DNA of 64,000 nt from Ochotona curzoniae (GCF_017591425.1 NW_024467120.1:4092001-4156000), one strand, 5' to 3'. Positions 1-13,109 are shown, counted from the stretch's first letter. Notes: generated from the sequence alone by a model not told the origin. Made by a program: numbers and translations.

Positions 1-243
1 TCCCCCTTTGTATGCCTTTGATTTCTTTGTCTTGTCTTATGGCCTCTGCGAGTACCTCTAGGACTATGTTGAATAGCAGTGGAGATAGTGGGCATCCTTG
101 TCTTGTTCCGGATCTCAGCAGGAAGGGTTCTAACTTTTCTCCATTCAGTATGATGCTGGCATTGGGTTTTTCATAGATTGCTTTGGTTATGTTGTGGATT
201 TTTCCATCTATGCCTACCTTGGTTAGAGTTTTTAGCATGAAGA
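1..243 (-). mobile_element. LINE-1 ORF2 fragment (reverse transcriptase domain), runs off the left edge
   Basis: Read on the minus strand, this is the L1 ORF2 reverse transcriptase region with an uninterrupted frame of about 80 codons. The conserved blocks [20 protein letters not shown] and [11 protein letters not shown] are visible. The lack of stops suggests a fairly young L1. The homology stops near 243, which is the 5' side of the element, so the copy looks 5'-truncated, the usual outcome of L1 target-primed reverse transcription. Its 3' part lies outside the window. Confidence 0.9.
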
Positions 244-1075
244 GATTAGTTCTATCTCTTGTGAATGGTCTAACTCTTGGGAGCTGCTGCCTGAACCAGG
301 TAAGCCCTGTTATCAGCGGCATAGCAAAGAGCTAATAGCACATGGACCCTGGCACTACTGAGAGCAGGTTCTGTTGGATTGAAAATCAATAATTGATCAA
401 GCAAATAATGCTATAGATGGCATGATTAAACTGTTAGCCGAGTCATTGTCTGAAATTTCTAATGGAGACAGCTGTGCAGCCTGGTGATTCAAGCTCATAG
501 ATCCGGATCACTGACTCAGCTGCATTTGCTATTTGGCTCAAACAAACAGGCATTTTTTTCCTCTTCTTACTGAAATTGTCATCTCCTTTCTTGTCTCCCA
601 CATAAAGTACTTTATTTTGTTTTGCTTCAAGGTTATGAAGTGAACATTTATTGACCTTGCTTTCAGGGAACATCTTTCATTCTCATTAAATAATTATTAA
701 AAAAATCTTTCTAGGTTCTAAGTAAATAAATTGTTCAGTTACATCTTTACAATCTACTAAACATGCAGCTACAAATGAGGCTGGTTTCTAAAATTCCATT
801 AGAGGGTAATGAGTTGTTCAAACCAAACTAGAAGTTAAATCCAGACATTTAACATTTTTTTAAAAATCTCATGAAGCTCATTTCAAGGATTCTTAACTCT
901 TTATGAGGCTGAGATTGTTACTTTTCACATTCTTTTTAAGATTATTGTGCTTTTTGTGAATAGTTATTTAAAAAGAGATAAAGAAAAAAGTAAAATTTAA
1001 TTTGAAACCATTTCTGTAGCACTGAAAAGAATAATACACTTAGTAATAAGTTTAACAAAGCAAAATCTTGATTGA
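244..1075. other. AT-rich unique sequence, no gene seen
   Basis: No recognisable gene or repeat. The base composition is AT-rich with several A and T runs. The short minus-strand frame at 443-673 has no domain or splice context and is treated as chance. The right part may already be decayed LINE-1, since clear LINE-1 homology starts soon after. Confidence 0.4.
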
Positions 1076-2070
1076 TAACAACTACAAAATGTTGAAATTA
1101 AAAGAGATCTAATTACACAGAAAGACAGCCCATGTTCATGGATCAGACGGCACAGTATAATTGTCTTCTTAATATTAATCTACAAACTTAATAAAAATCG
1201 TGTTAGAATATAAGCTATCCATTTTTGGACAGAAACTCGTAAGAGTGTCCTAAAATTCCTATTGCAAATCAAGAAACCCGGAAAAGTAAAATAATTACAC
1301 TTCTGAGAAAGGCAAAGTTAAAGCGTTTATACCTCCTGATTTCAAAACTGATTACAAACCTACAATAACCAACACAGTGAAATACTGGCATACTGTGGGA
1401 CAGATAAGTCAAAAGAATAGATTTGAAGAAGAATAGTACAAAATTAAAGCATTACACTTATGATCAACTGATTTTCAATAATGCCAAAACTATACAACAT
1501 AGAGAAAGTCTTTTCAATAAATGACTTTTGGATTTTTGCTTAAAAAATTGGATCTGAACCCGTATTTCATATAATATAAAAAAATGAAAAACGGGCCATT
1601 TACCTACAGGTAAGGACTAAAACTATGAACTTTTTTTCAGAAAACCATAGGCATAAGTCTTTATGACCTTCGATTAGGCAATGGATTCTTTTTAAAAAAA
1701 TTTATTTATATTTGAAAGTCAGATTTACAGAGAGAAGGAAAGACAGAGAAAGAGTGAGAGACAGAGATCTTCCACCTGCTGGCTTACTTCCCGGAGAGTG
1801 GCGCTGGCTGGAGCTCAGCGATCCAAAATTAGAATCTAGGAGCTTCTTCAAGGTCTCCCACATGGTTTCAGGAGTCCAAGGCCTTGGATCATCATCCATT
1901 GCTTTCCCAGGCCATAAACAGGGAGCTGAATCTGAAGTAGAGCAGCCAGAACTAGAACCAGCACCCATAAGGCAAGCAGAGAATTAGCCTGTTAAGCCAC
2001 TGAGTTGGTTCCTAGGCAATGAATTCCTAGCACCCCAAAATCATAAGCAAAAAACAAAATATAATTACAT
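1076..2070 (+). mobile_element. old LINE-1 (L1M type) ORF2 fragment, split by a SINE
   Basis: Plus-strand matches to mammalian L1 ORF2 past the RT domain include the CCATGTTCATGGAT block near 1130 and the region equivalent to 'CTTTATGACCTTGGATTAGGCAATGG' near 1660. The reading frame is destroyed. A minus-strand SINE (1689-2012) interrupts it, and the L1 continues at 2027. It is probably the same insertion as 2613-3422. Family assignment is from memory of L1 consensus. Confidence 0.65.
1675..2026 (-). mobile_element. CSINE-type SINE with target-site duplication
   Basis: The minus-strand SINE body is 1689-2012, with its A-rich tail at the left. Flanking copies TAGGCAATGGATTC (1675-1688) and TAGGCAATGAATTC (2013-2026) are a 14 bp duplication with one mismatch, showing insertion into the older L1. 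Internal CSINE blocks are visible: the head end is degraded, while the central GGCCATAAACAGGGAGCTG and the GATCTTCC block remain. Confidence 0.9.
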
Positions 2071-2344
2071 GTCATCAATATCAATGTATTAATATACTAC
2101 TTATTATATTGTAATAATAAATAAAATCAACATAAAAATAAAACATTGTATCATTTTAACAAATCAACAATCAACATTGATTTCATCAAATGATGTATTG
2201 ATTGACTAGTTAACACTAGATGATATATTGATATATTAATATATTTTACTAATTAATAAATTAATATTGGGGCATGAAAGAATACTATTTAGAATGTGAA
2301 AAATATGGGAATGACATTTAGTCTCATAAACATGTCAATTAATT
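2071..2344. repeat. AT-rich low-complexity stretch
   Basis: This stretch is very AT-rich, with repeated ATATTAATAT and ATTGAT words, and lies between two halves of an old L1. No coding signal. It may be decayed L1 plus simple-repeat expansion. Confidence 0.5.
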
Positions 2345-2612
2345 TGCCCTCATCCACACTGGAGTGCCTGACTTCAAATCCTGCCTGTTCAACTTCCTGC
2401 TGTGTGTCCCCGGGAGGCAGCAGGTGACTGCTTCAGTAACTGAGCTCCTGTTACCTCCCTTGGAGATCTGAAACATTGTGTTTTTAGTTCCGGCTTTTGC
2501 AGGCTCCAACCAGGCCACTGTAGGCATTTGGGGAGTGAGTCAGTGAATGGGAATGGCTTCTCTCTCTCATCTCTCTCTACTTCTCTCAAATGAATCAATA
2601 ATCACTTGAAAA
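2345..2612 (+). mobile_element. older CSINE subfamily copy
   Basis: The plus-strand SINE carries the CCCGGGAGGCAGCAGGTGA block and the GGCATTTGGGGAGTGAGTCAGTG block, then a CT-rich stretch and an A-rich tail. The GGAGGCAGCAGGTGA variant marks an older CSINE subfamily distinct from the young GGGCCCGGCG copies elsewhere. The 5' part is poorly preserved. Confidence 0.8.
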
Positions 2613-3422
2613 AAAACCTCAGATATATCGTAGGCTGGAAGAAAACACATTTGGTGATAGAAGAGCTTTGGTATGTGAGTCTAAAATGTATAAAGAACAC
2701 TTACAACAGCCCAATAATAACAAGAGTTGAAGAATGGCTAAATAATCTAAATAGATATTATCCAAAGATGATAGAAATGATAAATAGATGCATGAAAAGA
2801 AGGTCTTTAGTTACTTGGGAAATGTAAGTCAAAACCACAATCAGATACCATTTTACCTCTATGAGGATGGCTAAAACCAAATGACAAATACAGGTGTTGA
2901 AGAGGGTGTGGAGAAATTAGAGTCCTAATGCGTGGCCGGTGGGATTATAAGATAGTACATCCAATTGGCAAAAATAATTTGGTACTTCACTAATCTCTTA
3001 GTGACTATGTAGAATTCCTCAATGACATAAATTTTCATAACAAGATTAGTTATGATAGCAAAGAATATATAAAGCTATTCTATCATAAGAAGAATTAAAG
3101 TACTAAAATATACCCCCATGTAGGTGAACCTGGCAAACGTTATTAGTAAGAATAAAAAGTCACAAACAGTTGGATAGTGTGAAATTTCATTTATATGAAC
3201 TCTCCAGAGTAAGAAAATCCAAGGAGACAGAAAATGGATTAGCTGTTGAGTGTAGGAAGCAATGAGGACTGATGGGTACAGAGCAACTTTTGGGGGATAA
3301 AAATGCTCAAAAATTAGATATTGATGATATGCAACTCTGAATACATTAACATCTGGATTTTATACTTTGAAAAGATCAATTTTCTTGTATGTAAAATATA
3401 TATCAATAAATGTTTTACTAAG
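2613..3422 (+). mobile_element. old LINE-1 ORF2 3' end and 3' UTR
   Basis: Plus-strand L1 3' ORF2 similarity includes the AAGTCAAAACCACAATCAGATACC block (2828-2851), a 'TTGAAGAGGGTGTGGAGAA' block, and later a UTR ending at AATAAATGTTTTACTAAG. All frames are broken. It is most likely the continuation of the L1 at 1076-2070. Confidence 0.7.
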
Positions 3423-3777
3423 AAAACAAATACTGGGTCTGTCATGATAGCTTAGTGGATAAATTCTTGCCTTGCATGTACCAGTATCCCATATGGGCAC
3501 CAGTTTGTGTGCTGGCTATTCCACTTCCCATCCAGCTCCCTGCTGTTGGTCTGGGAAAACAGTCAAGGATGATCCACAGCGTTGGGACTTTGCATCTGTG
3601 TCGGAGACCCAGAAGAAGCTCCTGACTCCTGGCTTCAGATCAGGTCATCTCCAACCATTGTGGCCACTTGGGGAGTGAGTCAGCAGAGAGAAGATCTTTG
3701 TCTCTCCTTCTCTCTGTAGATCTGCCTTTCCAATAAAATAAACAAATCTTTTTAAAAAGAAAAAGAAAAACAAATAC
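3423..3777 (+). mobile_element. CSINE-type SINE with 11 bp target-site duplication
   Basis: The full plus-strand SINE (body 3434-3766) shows CCCATATGGG near 3489, the GGGAGTGAGTCAGCAG block and a CCTTTCCAATAAA tail. AAAACAAATAC at 3423-3433 repeats at 3767-3777. Divergence from the young consensus is moderate. Confidence 0.9.
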
Positions 3778-6700
3778 CCTAATCCCATTGTAATAAATGT
3801 GCCTCCTTTAAAAAAAAATCATCAATGACAGACTATGCCATAGAGCTAATGGTTATTAACACGTTGGGGCACACATGTCCTTAGCTTTTTATAAGTACAC
3901 ATTATTTCCACAGAATTGCAATGGAACTCCATTCTGTTTGCTTTCTTTCAAAGGGAGCAACATAACTTTTCCCAAGGGAGACCAAGTACTTTTCTGGAGC
4001 TAAATTCCTCTGCAAAATGAGACATGTACCACTGGGGATATTCGAAATGATTGTAGCAGATAGTGGGGTACTTCTTTTTCTTCTTCTTTTTTAAACACTT
4101 AGCTTTGTATGCTAATGTGTCCTGGAAAATAAAATTAGCCCATCGAACTCATGATGTCATTGCCTAGATAATAAATAAATGTATGATTTAACAACCGTGT
4201 CCATTTTAAGAAACCTTAGTAAGTAGGTAAGGATAAAATCCCAAGGTAGCATTGCAGTGACTGTAGTTTGAAAAGTGCTGTCAGGAACCATGATCAATTC
4301 TGCATGAAAGCATCGTGTGTTGCTGCACTGGTGTGCCATGTGCCAGGACCTGTCTCCGTTGATGGGCTGTGGAGAGGTCTACAGCTAGGAAGGTCCCTTC
4401 TTGTCATGGTCAGCCATTGTGGGCACTAAGAATGAGGACGCCTCCTGTTGATGCTTTCTAGGCGTTCCCTAGGGGTGGCTTGCCTGAGTTCAGCAGGTGA
4501 ATACACTTGAATGTATTTCAAAGTTCAGTCTCTCATAGTGTGGCAAGAGAAAAGATGGTTTAAATCATCTCCCTTTTCCTTCATTGTCTCTACCCTGACA
4601 CCCTACCCTCTAGGATTCATAGCTGTAGAGTCTGGAGCAATGACCAGGAAAACTTGGGGTTCTTCCCACAAGACATTTCCCCCCATCATTGCAACCCATT
4701 GATTGCAGTGCTTCTTTGTCCTCCATGCCCACAGGTTTGGAAGAGCAAATCTATTTGGTAAAACCAGCTCTGGGAGGGACAAAATGCTTGATATGTGTTT
4801 AAAAGGAAGAAGCATGAATTTAGACATAACCTGTTTTCTGGAAATTCAGAACAATCTTCTTAAAGTTATGCTGCAGCTAGCCAATTTCTCTTTTAGGGTC
4901 ACTTGTTTGTATTAATAGAAATCCATCTGCATAAAGTGACAGTCTACGTTCCTGTTCCCCCGTCTGTCACCAGATGGAGACTGGGTCAGTGTGGGATGCT
5001 GTCTTTCACGCAGACGCCAGCGTATATAAAAAGACAAGTTATTGGTGGGAATTATAAGAGATGGAGATTAGAACCATTCTAAAACAGACTTGGATTCCTG
5101 CTTTTGACACAGGAAATGTTGTTTACGCCATTTCAGTGGGATTGCCTAAAATACACCCGTGCTAGGCGAAAGATAATTACTTACACTACTTACTAACAGA
5201 TAATACATTCTTCTGAGTGGATTTGAAAAAAAATAGAAAAAAGAAACTTTCAGACAACAGTTATTTATTCTTTTATACTTTTTGCTCACCTTGCTTGCTT
5301 ACATTTACAATTAATAAATGTAATTGATATGAGCAGCAGAAGGGGCCTTTGTGAGATTCTGTTAATGGAATTCAGTGATGTGACTCAGTTTCTCCACTCC
5401 CAAGCCTAGGCTATGGGCTCTGCCAAGTCACATGGTTGCTGATACCCGCGCAGCTGCCAGATGCCAATAGGGCCTGCACTTTGTTAGAATCCTGCCTGAG
5501 AAAATACAAGAGAGGTGCACGGATGTCCTTCACCATGACCTAACAGCACACCTTGAAAATAGTGTCTGTCCCGTGGGCTGAGGGCTCGGGATTGGTGGTT
5601 CTTGGAGGAGTATGCAATGCTCTCAGAAGCCACCATCTGCAAAATCCAGATGTACGGTCTGACTGGTGATGGTCAAGGGAGTTCTGAGTCTCTGAATCCA
5701 AACCAATATGCAGCCTCCTTCTTTGTCCATGTTATTACCTGCCTTTCCTGGAGTTTCCTGGTTCATTTCCTGAACTCCCTTGTCTACAAGATTGTAGGCT
5801 TCTTGTCCAGGGAGCTCATCGTCTCTTCAGAATGACAGCGGCAGCTCTGCATTTTCTCTATCTTGAACCATTGTTGCAGGAGCCAACACTGGTTAGAATG
5901 GCAGGAACCCAGAAACCTGACTCCAGCAGGAGTTCCATCTCGTAGATGACAGCTCCAGAAAGGGCAGCCATCTGGGACATTGGGACTATGCTAGCAGGGC
6001 TTCAAAGACATGGTATCCAGGTCATTTTTTATTCCATTTTCCCATGAACATCTTGAAGACTCCTTTGTGTTTGGGATTAAGAAAAATGAGTCAAAACTAA
6101 AAATCCACATCTCTCCTTAATTTTCCCAATACCAAAAGTGACTTGTTTCTTGGTTTCTAGTGTATTCTACCAGACAACCTCTAATCCTGTATACATTTGT
6201 ATGGTAGAATTTTGTATCAGTGAGACACAAAGGGGGAAAATCCTAACGATGTTATAATTTGATTTTGTTTTTCAATCAAGCACTTGGAGATCTACCTTGT
6301 TCTGCTTAATGTTACATTATATAGAAGTAGTAAAATGTCTTAATCTAAATCTGTGTTGAGAGACATCCAACTTCTTTCTAGTTGTTTGCCATTCCCCGTA
6401 ATCCTGAAATGAACAGGCTTCTACAATGGCTTTTAATTCTCCAAGTGAGGGTATGTGTGCATGATGTTCTACAAGTGCAGTCAAAATTCACATTTATCGA
6501 AAAGAATGAAATTTGGATTGTCCCAGAAAATCTTGGTTGCAGAGCCACAATAATTAAAACTATTTTCTGCTCACAAATAACTGTGCTGAGCCAACTGAGA
6601 ACTGATTTTCCCATTCACTGTAAGCTGCAATTGAAAACTCAGAGGAAAATTCCCTTCTCTTTCGGTTTGTCCCTAGGGAACATTTAAATGCTATTCTTGC

Positions 6701-7032
6701 CCCCAGAAAAACCCACAAGTTAATAAAAAAAAAAACCCACAAGTTAATTTAAAAAAAGAGCAAAATTGTACTTTTGTAAACTGTAGTGATTAATTAATAT
6801 GGAGATTCGAATGGTTAAAAGACAACGCAAACAACTTTGCCTTAAACTCATTTGAAGTTTAGATTAAAAAAAAAATCATGAGTTTTCTATTTTATTTTAT
6901 GGAATGATGCCATTTTCCTAGGAAATTGTAAGTTTGTGTGCCCTGGGGATTATTTTCTTTAAATATTAAAAAATCTGTATGTACAAATATACAGTGGGGG
7001 GTACATTCTTCAATTTTCTATTCATTTTTAGA
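3778..7032. other. mostly unique sequence, no gene identified
   Basis: About 3.2 kb without a convincing gene or young repeat. Short frames exist (for example 5602-5835 plus and 6382-6687 plus) but none shows a recognisable domain. The stretch near 5780-5830 resembles an L2/MIR 3' end weakly. Nothing here can be called with confidence. Confidence 0.4.
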
Positions 7033-7335
7033 TAAAGGTGAGTGGTTAGCCTAGCATTGAAGGTTCAGACACCGTGTCCCATATTGGGGCACATGGGCTT
7101 CATACTTACCTGGGGCTCCTGACTCTAGCTCCTTGATGTTGTAGAACCTGGGAGGCAGCAGGTGATGGCTTAATTGATTGGAATTTTGCTGCCCCCACGA
7201 GAGAGCCAGATGGGGATCACAGTTGTTGACTTTGGCTCGGCCCAACTCCAGCTGTTGTGGGCACCTGGGGAAGGAACCAGTAAGTGAAAGCTTTCATTCA
7301 CTCTCTCTCTCATAAAACAATGTTTAAAAAGAAAC
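7033..7335 (+). mobile_element. older CSINE subfamily copy
   Basis: The plus-strand copy has the CCTGGGAGGCAGCAGGTGATGG block, the GTTGTGGGCACCTGGGGA block, a CT-rich stretch and an A-rich end. It is strongly diverged, with no clear flanking duplication. Confidence 0.8.
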
Positions 7336-8699
7336 AGGAGATTTTGGAGAAATTGTATTGCTATAGGTTTTTCCGTAGCTGTCTTCTCTTGCATCTAGTC
7401 GCCTCTGCATTCGTGGTACTTCTGCTACAGGGTTTCACTGCAGTAATACATTCATTTCTCCTTCTGCCCTTGATTGGAAGTGTGTGTCTCTAAGTGTGTG
7501 CACAGATTTAGAAGAACACTATAATGGCAATTATAGTCAAGCATCAAAGAAAGAACGTGTGGAATTGGTAATGTTAATTCTTGTTAGAGTCATACCTTGT
7601 TCTGTGTTGAAGTTAATAACATTAAACTCTAGGATAGTAAAAGTAGACAAATGCAGCTTGTAAAATTGGGATCTGCTTGCCCTGGGCTGATGTTAGGTCA
7701 ACAGAGACCAGATCAGAAGCTTTTGGAAAAAAAAAATCTTTTTTTAAAGAATTTGAAAGAAATGATGAACAAAACTTTCTGTTCCCATCAAACGAACTGT
7801 CTGGCTGCCTCCAAGCAGTTGTTGAAACCAGAAATGTAGCATTTCATTGGCTATTTCCTAAAGCTCTCCATTTTCCTGGCGTGCTCCAGGCCCGAGGAAT
7901 TGCAAGTCTTTCTTGCACCTGTCCTGGTGTTATGTAAAAGCCAGCCCTTTGGCTTGTTTGCCTTTGCTCCGGGTCTCTTTTTATAAAGATGAATGATGAC
8001 CTTGTGACTTCTGAACATCAGTGATGGGTTATTTCAGGACTTTCCCCCCCAGTAGAACTGCCGCCTTCTTCTTCTTCTTTTTTTTTTAACCTTTCATCTA
8101 TTTTGGAGTTCAGCATTGGCAGTATCTCCCTGGCCTTTTTACTTTGGAGATGACTAAGAGGGGAAAATATCAACTTCTTAAAAGTGATCTTTTTAGTATA
8201 TTTTTTTTTTCCCTTTTGTAGCTATGACTCTTCATACTGCCTCCAGCTCTTCGTTTCTATTGGCATCCCAAATATGTTTTCTTTCATTCTTGTTTTGTTT
8301 CTAGACTTCGTGGCAACTTGAGCAGCATTTAATGAGTAGGGACCCTGAGGCACCCAAGTCAATAGGGGATCTTATAGTACCGCAACCTGCTTTCTAGATT
8401 GGATTCAGAGCAGATGTAGAACTTTGCTTTCTCACTCTGCTTTTCCCCTTGTTTCATAACTGGCTGCCTTGGAAAGCTCTAGACCTTTAAAGACTGGGGT
8501 TATAAACAGTGAGTGGCTCAGGGAGGAGGGGCTGCGGTATTCAGCCCTAGACACACAGAGAGGGCCAGCCAGGCTGGACCCCCTACCCATCAGCTCCATA
8601 ACCTTTCGGGAGGAGCTGAGCAGCATCGCTCACAGGCTTAACTAGCCAGGCAGGCTCACTCTTCCAGACTCTGCTTTGCCAGTCTCTTAGTGCACTTGA
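7336..8699. other. unique sequence, no gene identified
   Basis: No gene or clear repeat recognised. It contains T-rich runs (around 8070-8090 and 8200-8215). Frames at 7651-7839 and 7677-7937 overlap in two frames with no domain and are taken as chance. Confidence 0.4.
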
Positions 8700-8860
8700 A
8701 TCTTGCAGAGTTGGATCTGGGTTGCAGTCCCATTCAGTGAGTCTGCAATCTGGGGCAACCTCCTAACCCTTTCGGTTTTCCACTTTGTAAAGCACGGGCT
8801 TGATCTTCCCTGTGAAGTTCTCTTTCAACCCAGTTTATATTCTGTAATTCTTCTGAACAT
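8700..8860 (+). repeat. probable MIR element
   Basis: The plus-strand pattern is TTGGATCTGGGTTGCAGTCC, then CAATCTGGGGCAACCTCCTAACC and a TTTTCCACTTTGTAAA block. This follows the order of a MIR core and tail (loss of signal in 'TTCCTCATCTGTAAAA'). MIRs are ancient tRNA-derived mammalian SINEs. Confidence 0.55.
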
Positions 8861-9739
8861 AGGACAATTGGGGTTCATGTTGTCTTCTAACTTATTAATC
8901 CCTTGCTCATTATTGATAAGACAACTGTTTTACCAAATGATTAAAAGAAAATTCATACTACTCTTAAAGGCTGATAATCTTTGAATGTATTTAGGGAGAT
9001 AAGAGGCATCAAGTCACTTCATTTTTTGAAAGTGAGAAACAATGAGTAACTTTAAGTTACTCTGATGGATCCTAATGGAAACAAAGATGAGCAACACATC
9101 TCCTTTGCAATCAGGTTATGCATAGTATGCAAGAGGGTGCCAACTCTAACACAGCTATAAAAATGAGTACTGAGTTCAGGAAAGTTCAGATAGGAAAGAA
9201 ACTATTTTTGGTGAGAAGATCTGGATAATCTTTATGGGAAAGTCCAGCAACTGGTAGGCAATAAGCATTTGGTAGGTTTTTGGTCCAGGGTAAATGAGTC
9301 CACGTGCAAGCTGGGTCACCAAGTATTCACCAGAATGTGTCAAAGTGAGTTGAGTGAGGAAACTGGATGGATAAAGGGGAGAGATTTTGGATGAAAAAGA
9401 CTAATGTGTAACCAAGTCTGACAGCTCCTGGGGCCCTCCTCTTCTACAGCTGTGGCCTCTGGGTGTCCTCCTCAGCCCTACCTTCATGGGCAGTCAACCC
9501 TGTGTGGATGTGCGCATGCGTGTGTTTGCCTCCGTTCCAGTGCTCAGGTAGTCAGTGAGACCTTGACTGAGATCCACCACAGCTTCTGCTTCGTTCCCCA
9601 AACCTGAGCACACTCTTAGGAATCATCCTATACTTCAGTCTCTTAGAGGACAGCCTAGCCTGTTGGTTGGACTGTCAGCCCTTTAAACCCAGTGATCTAC
9701 TGTCCTCTGGTCTAAGACTTGGGCTGAGTTACAGCCCTC
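8861..9739. other. unique sequence, nothing recognised
   Basis: No gene or repeat was recognised in this stretch on either strand. Confidence 0.4.
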
Positions 9740-10560
9740 TGAGTCATTGTTCCCCTGTGCGTGACGTGTCTTTTTTCCGTAGCAGCTTTCAAGACTTTTA
9801 AAACGCTTTGATCTTCCATGGTTTGATTATGATGTGGCTGATGTGGTTTTCTTTGAGTTGACTGTGCTGGGGGTTCATTGAGCTGCTTTAATCTACAGAT
9901 CTATGTCTGCTCCAGTTGGGGATGTCTTTGACCCCAGTCTGTTTTGTTTCTCTTCCTGGAACTCTAATGACACAGATGTGAGCTCTTTTGATATTGTTCT
10001 ACACGTTCCCGAGATTCTATTTTTATTCACCCCCACCTCTGTTTTTCAGATTGGATAATTTTGATTGAGTTCTCTTCAGGTTAACAAGTTCATTCTTTCT
10101 GTTATTTCTTTTCTGCTGTTGAGTCTATTCAAGTTTAAATTTTCTTTTTTCACCTATAGTACTTTTCAGCAAGGCAATTTCCAACCAACTACTTTCATCA
10201 TTTCTATTTCCCTGTAGAGCATTTCTTTCCTTTTGATCACTGCAAAGTATTTTCACTTTCTTCCTCCTGGATCGCAGCTATAATATCAGCTTTAAAACTC
10301 ATAGCTCAAGAGTCTCAACATCTGGGTTATCCCAGAGCAACATCTGTTGCTTGTCTTTTCCTTAGAGACTTGGTCACATTTTCCCAGCTTCATATATTTT
10401 TATGTAACATTGGGTTGCATCTTGGACACTGGAAATATGAGCTAATATATGTGGTTGGGTGTCTGGAAGATGATTTTTTTTTTTAAATTGATCAGGCCAC
10501 CAGTTTAGTTTGATCTGATTAAAAGTTGTTTTGCCTCCTGCAGATGGTGATTCTAATCTC
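9740..10560 (-). mobile_element. old LINE-type sequence, antisense
   Basis: Read as given, it contains blocks that recur in old mammalian L1-like antisense sequence: GATTATGATGTGGCTG, TGGGGGTTCATTGAGCTGCTT, TTTTTCAGATTGGATAATTTTGA, and later TTGGGTTGCATCTTGGACA. The same blocks occur in parallel at 17400-20060, so both are copies of one family. Assignment to the L1M group is from memory; the exact subfamily is unknown. Confidence 0.55.
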
Positions 10561-12475
10561 AGCTAAGCCGTTCCAACTTTGTTGTACTGTTTTCAGTATA
10601 TCCCATGCCTGTGCCATTCAAGGATTCATCCACAAGCTTGCTGCAGTATGATGCAGTCCATTTCTCACAGCCTTTGGGTCTGACCTCTCCAGACACTTGT
10701 GTGGACTCACACACAAGATTATGGGGTCCCCTTTCATAGCTCTCTGGGAAAAAAAGGGCCAAAATTAAGGGGTGAAATTCCTTTAAGAAAATAATTAATG
10801 AAGAAAAAGCTTCCAGTATAGTTGCTTTCATCTGCAATGGAGGTTAGTCATCACTACACACTCTTAAAGCAGCCCCTTTCTCATCTGTGCTAAAAGTCGG
10901 AGCAAAACTTGGGTGCAGACAAGTTGATCTACACTTGGGTAGCATGTGCAATGCATCCTCTCTCTCCAATTCTAGAGTTGAAAATGGCTTTGGGGAAAAA
11001 AGAAAAAAAGAAAAACAAAACATCGTACAGCTATAATATGTGGACCACAGAGGAAAGAAGAAAAGTTAGCGATGTTCTGGGACTGGTGCCCACGCCTCTT
11101 GTGACTCTGAGTAGTAAAGTAGCAGTGTGCTACATGCAAACCTGCTGTCAGGCGCTGATGGCAGTAGCATTCAGACCTGGCCATCGTCACCATTATTAAT
11201 GAAGAGCAACTGAGTCGGCTGGCAGGTTTGAGTTCGTTCTGATGCAATTGTCCATTATCTGTCTTGTAATCACTTTCATGCTGTTCAGATTCCTCCCTGC
11301 TCTTTCCTGAAACCTGACTCCCTTGCAGTTGAGTAAGGGACACAACAAAATGCCCAGTCACTTCAGATCGTGTTTCTTCTTCCGCCTTTCTCTGCTGAGC
11401 TCTGAGACACCTGCCTCTCTCCCTGCTGGAGAAGAATCATTTCATGTCAAAAGCTTTTCTGTTATGCATGGTACGATATCAACAATTTTCCTCCAGGCCA
11501 AGGAACAAATGACATCTTTTTCTACGAGGCGTTGGTTGTGTGTCTAAGAGCTCTTAGATGGTTGGTATTAAACAAAGCAAGATCTACTTCCTGTGGGAAT
11601 TGATGTTTCGCTGTGCAATGATGGAGTTCTGGAATGTTGTGGGAGAGGCGTGGATCCTGAGCTGGGGTCAAGATTGCGAGAGGTGGATGCAGACTGAAGA
11701 TGCTCCCCAGAGTACTAGCTAAAGGGAAGGGATTTCAGAGGTGGCTGGGGAAAGCAGGAGGAGCATCTGTAACAGAGTGAGCACTCACAGCTCTGAACCG
11801 CTAAAGTGATCAATTTAAAATAGACCAGATGACTCCAAGGCAGAGTTCACATGTTCCCATTACCCATGTGATCTTGATGTTTTCCAAGTGAATTACAATG
11901 TTGCAGAATGGGATACTACCCTCTTTCATACGTCAGAACCCTGTGGCTGGGTATATAATCAATCTCTAGAAGGAAACAAGATATTCATCATCTGAAGACT
12001 CCTAGATATTCAGCTGAAGCTGTGTCTTGAAACCATCTCTTCTCCTCCTTTATTCTGTAACCGGAAGTTGAAATGGGTAGGCAAAGATGGGCATCTTGCT
12101 AAAGGTCACACGACTGCTACTTGACTGTGCCTGCCTTTCAAACTCAGAAGTGTTCAGCACTTTCCATGGCACCTTGAACACTCACTCTTATCTTGCTGCT
12201 CCTGTTTTATTTTGTTTTCTCTCGTGGGAGGGTTGCAGGTAGTGGAATGTGGGAAGAAGGAGAGGTGGGGCTAGGGTAAAAGTCCTTGAAAGAGATTGGC
12301 TGCCTTACAAGGAAAGAGTTTAAGGCCCATTTATTCCAGGGTTTTTGTTCCCTCTGGGAACAGCCTGAGATCATCACTCTAAGAGATGAGACTCCTAACA
12401 CCCTTGAACATTTAGCCAAAAACATCACAGAAACTCACTCTAAGACTGGCAAGGTAGAAACTGATCTTGTCAGCA
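10561..12475. other. unique sequence, no gene identified
   Basis: About 1.9 kb without a recognised repeat. The minus-strand frame at 10972-11361 (129 codons) overlaps plus-strand frames, is rich in low-complexity Phe at one end and has no known domain, so it is not called a gene. Confidence 0.4.
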
Positions 12476-12798
12476 GGGACTGGTACTGTGGTACAGCCTA
12501 AAACGCTAGCATTCCATACCAGATGACTGGCTTGAGTCCCCGCTGCTGTACTTCTGATTCAGCCCTCTGCTAATGCCTGGAAAAGCAGCAAATGATGGCC
12601 TAGATGCCTGGACCCCTGTCACCCATGTCATAGGCCTGGATGAAGCTCCCGGTTCCTGCCTTTGGCGGCCACGTCTGGCTCTGACCATTAAGGCTATTTG
12701 GGGAGTGAATCAGCAGATGGAAGCACTCTCTCTTTCTCATTTTGTGTGTATGTATGTGTGTAACTCTAACCTTCAAATAAATAAACATAACTTTTAAA
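12476..12798 (+). mobile_element. diverged CSINE-type SINE
   Basis: A diverged plus-strand copy. Visible blocks are CTGCTGTACTTCTGATTCAGC, GCTATTTGGGGAGTGAATCAGC and an end in CTTCAAATAAATAAAC. Confidence 0.85.
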
Positions 12799-13109
12799 CA
12801 ATTATATTGAACTGGCCTGCCCCCAAACCGTTTTCAACCATCCATTAGGTTGCTGGAGTACAGCAAAAGTTGCTGACTTGGAATACAGGAAACATTTTCT
12901 GGAATGGCTTGAACATTGTACATCATGTCTTCCTTAAATTTCTCTTTTCCTTCTGCCACAGAAGGAAAAGCCACTTTGTGTGCTGATTCAAGGAAGGATA
13001 GTAACACAGTTCTGTTCAATGAGGACCCAAGACTCCTCACTACATAGCCAGCCAGAACATCCCTTCTCTCTGTGAGGAGCATCCTTCTTCCTTCGATAGG
13101 TACACCTGC

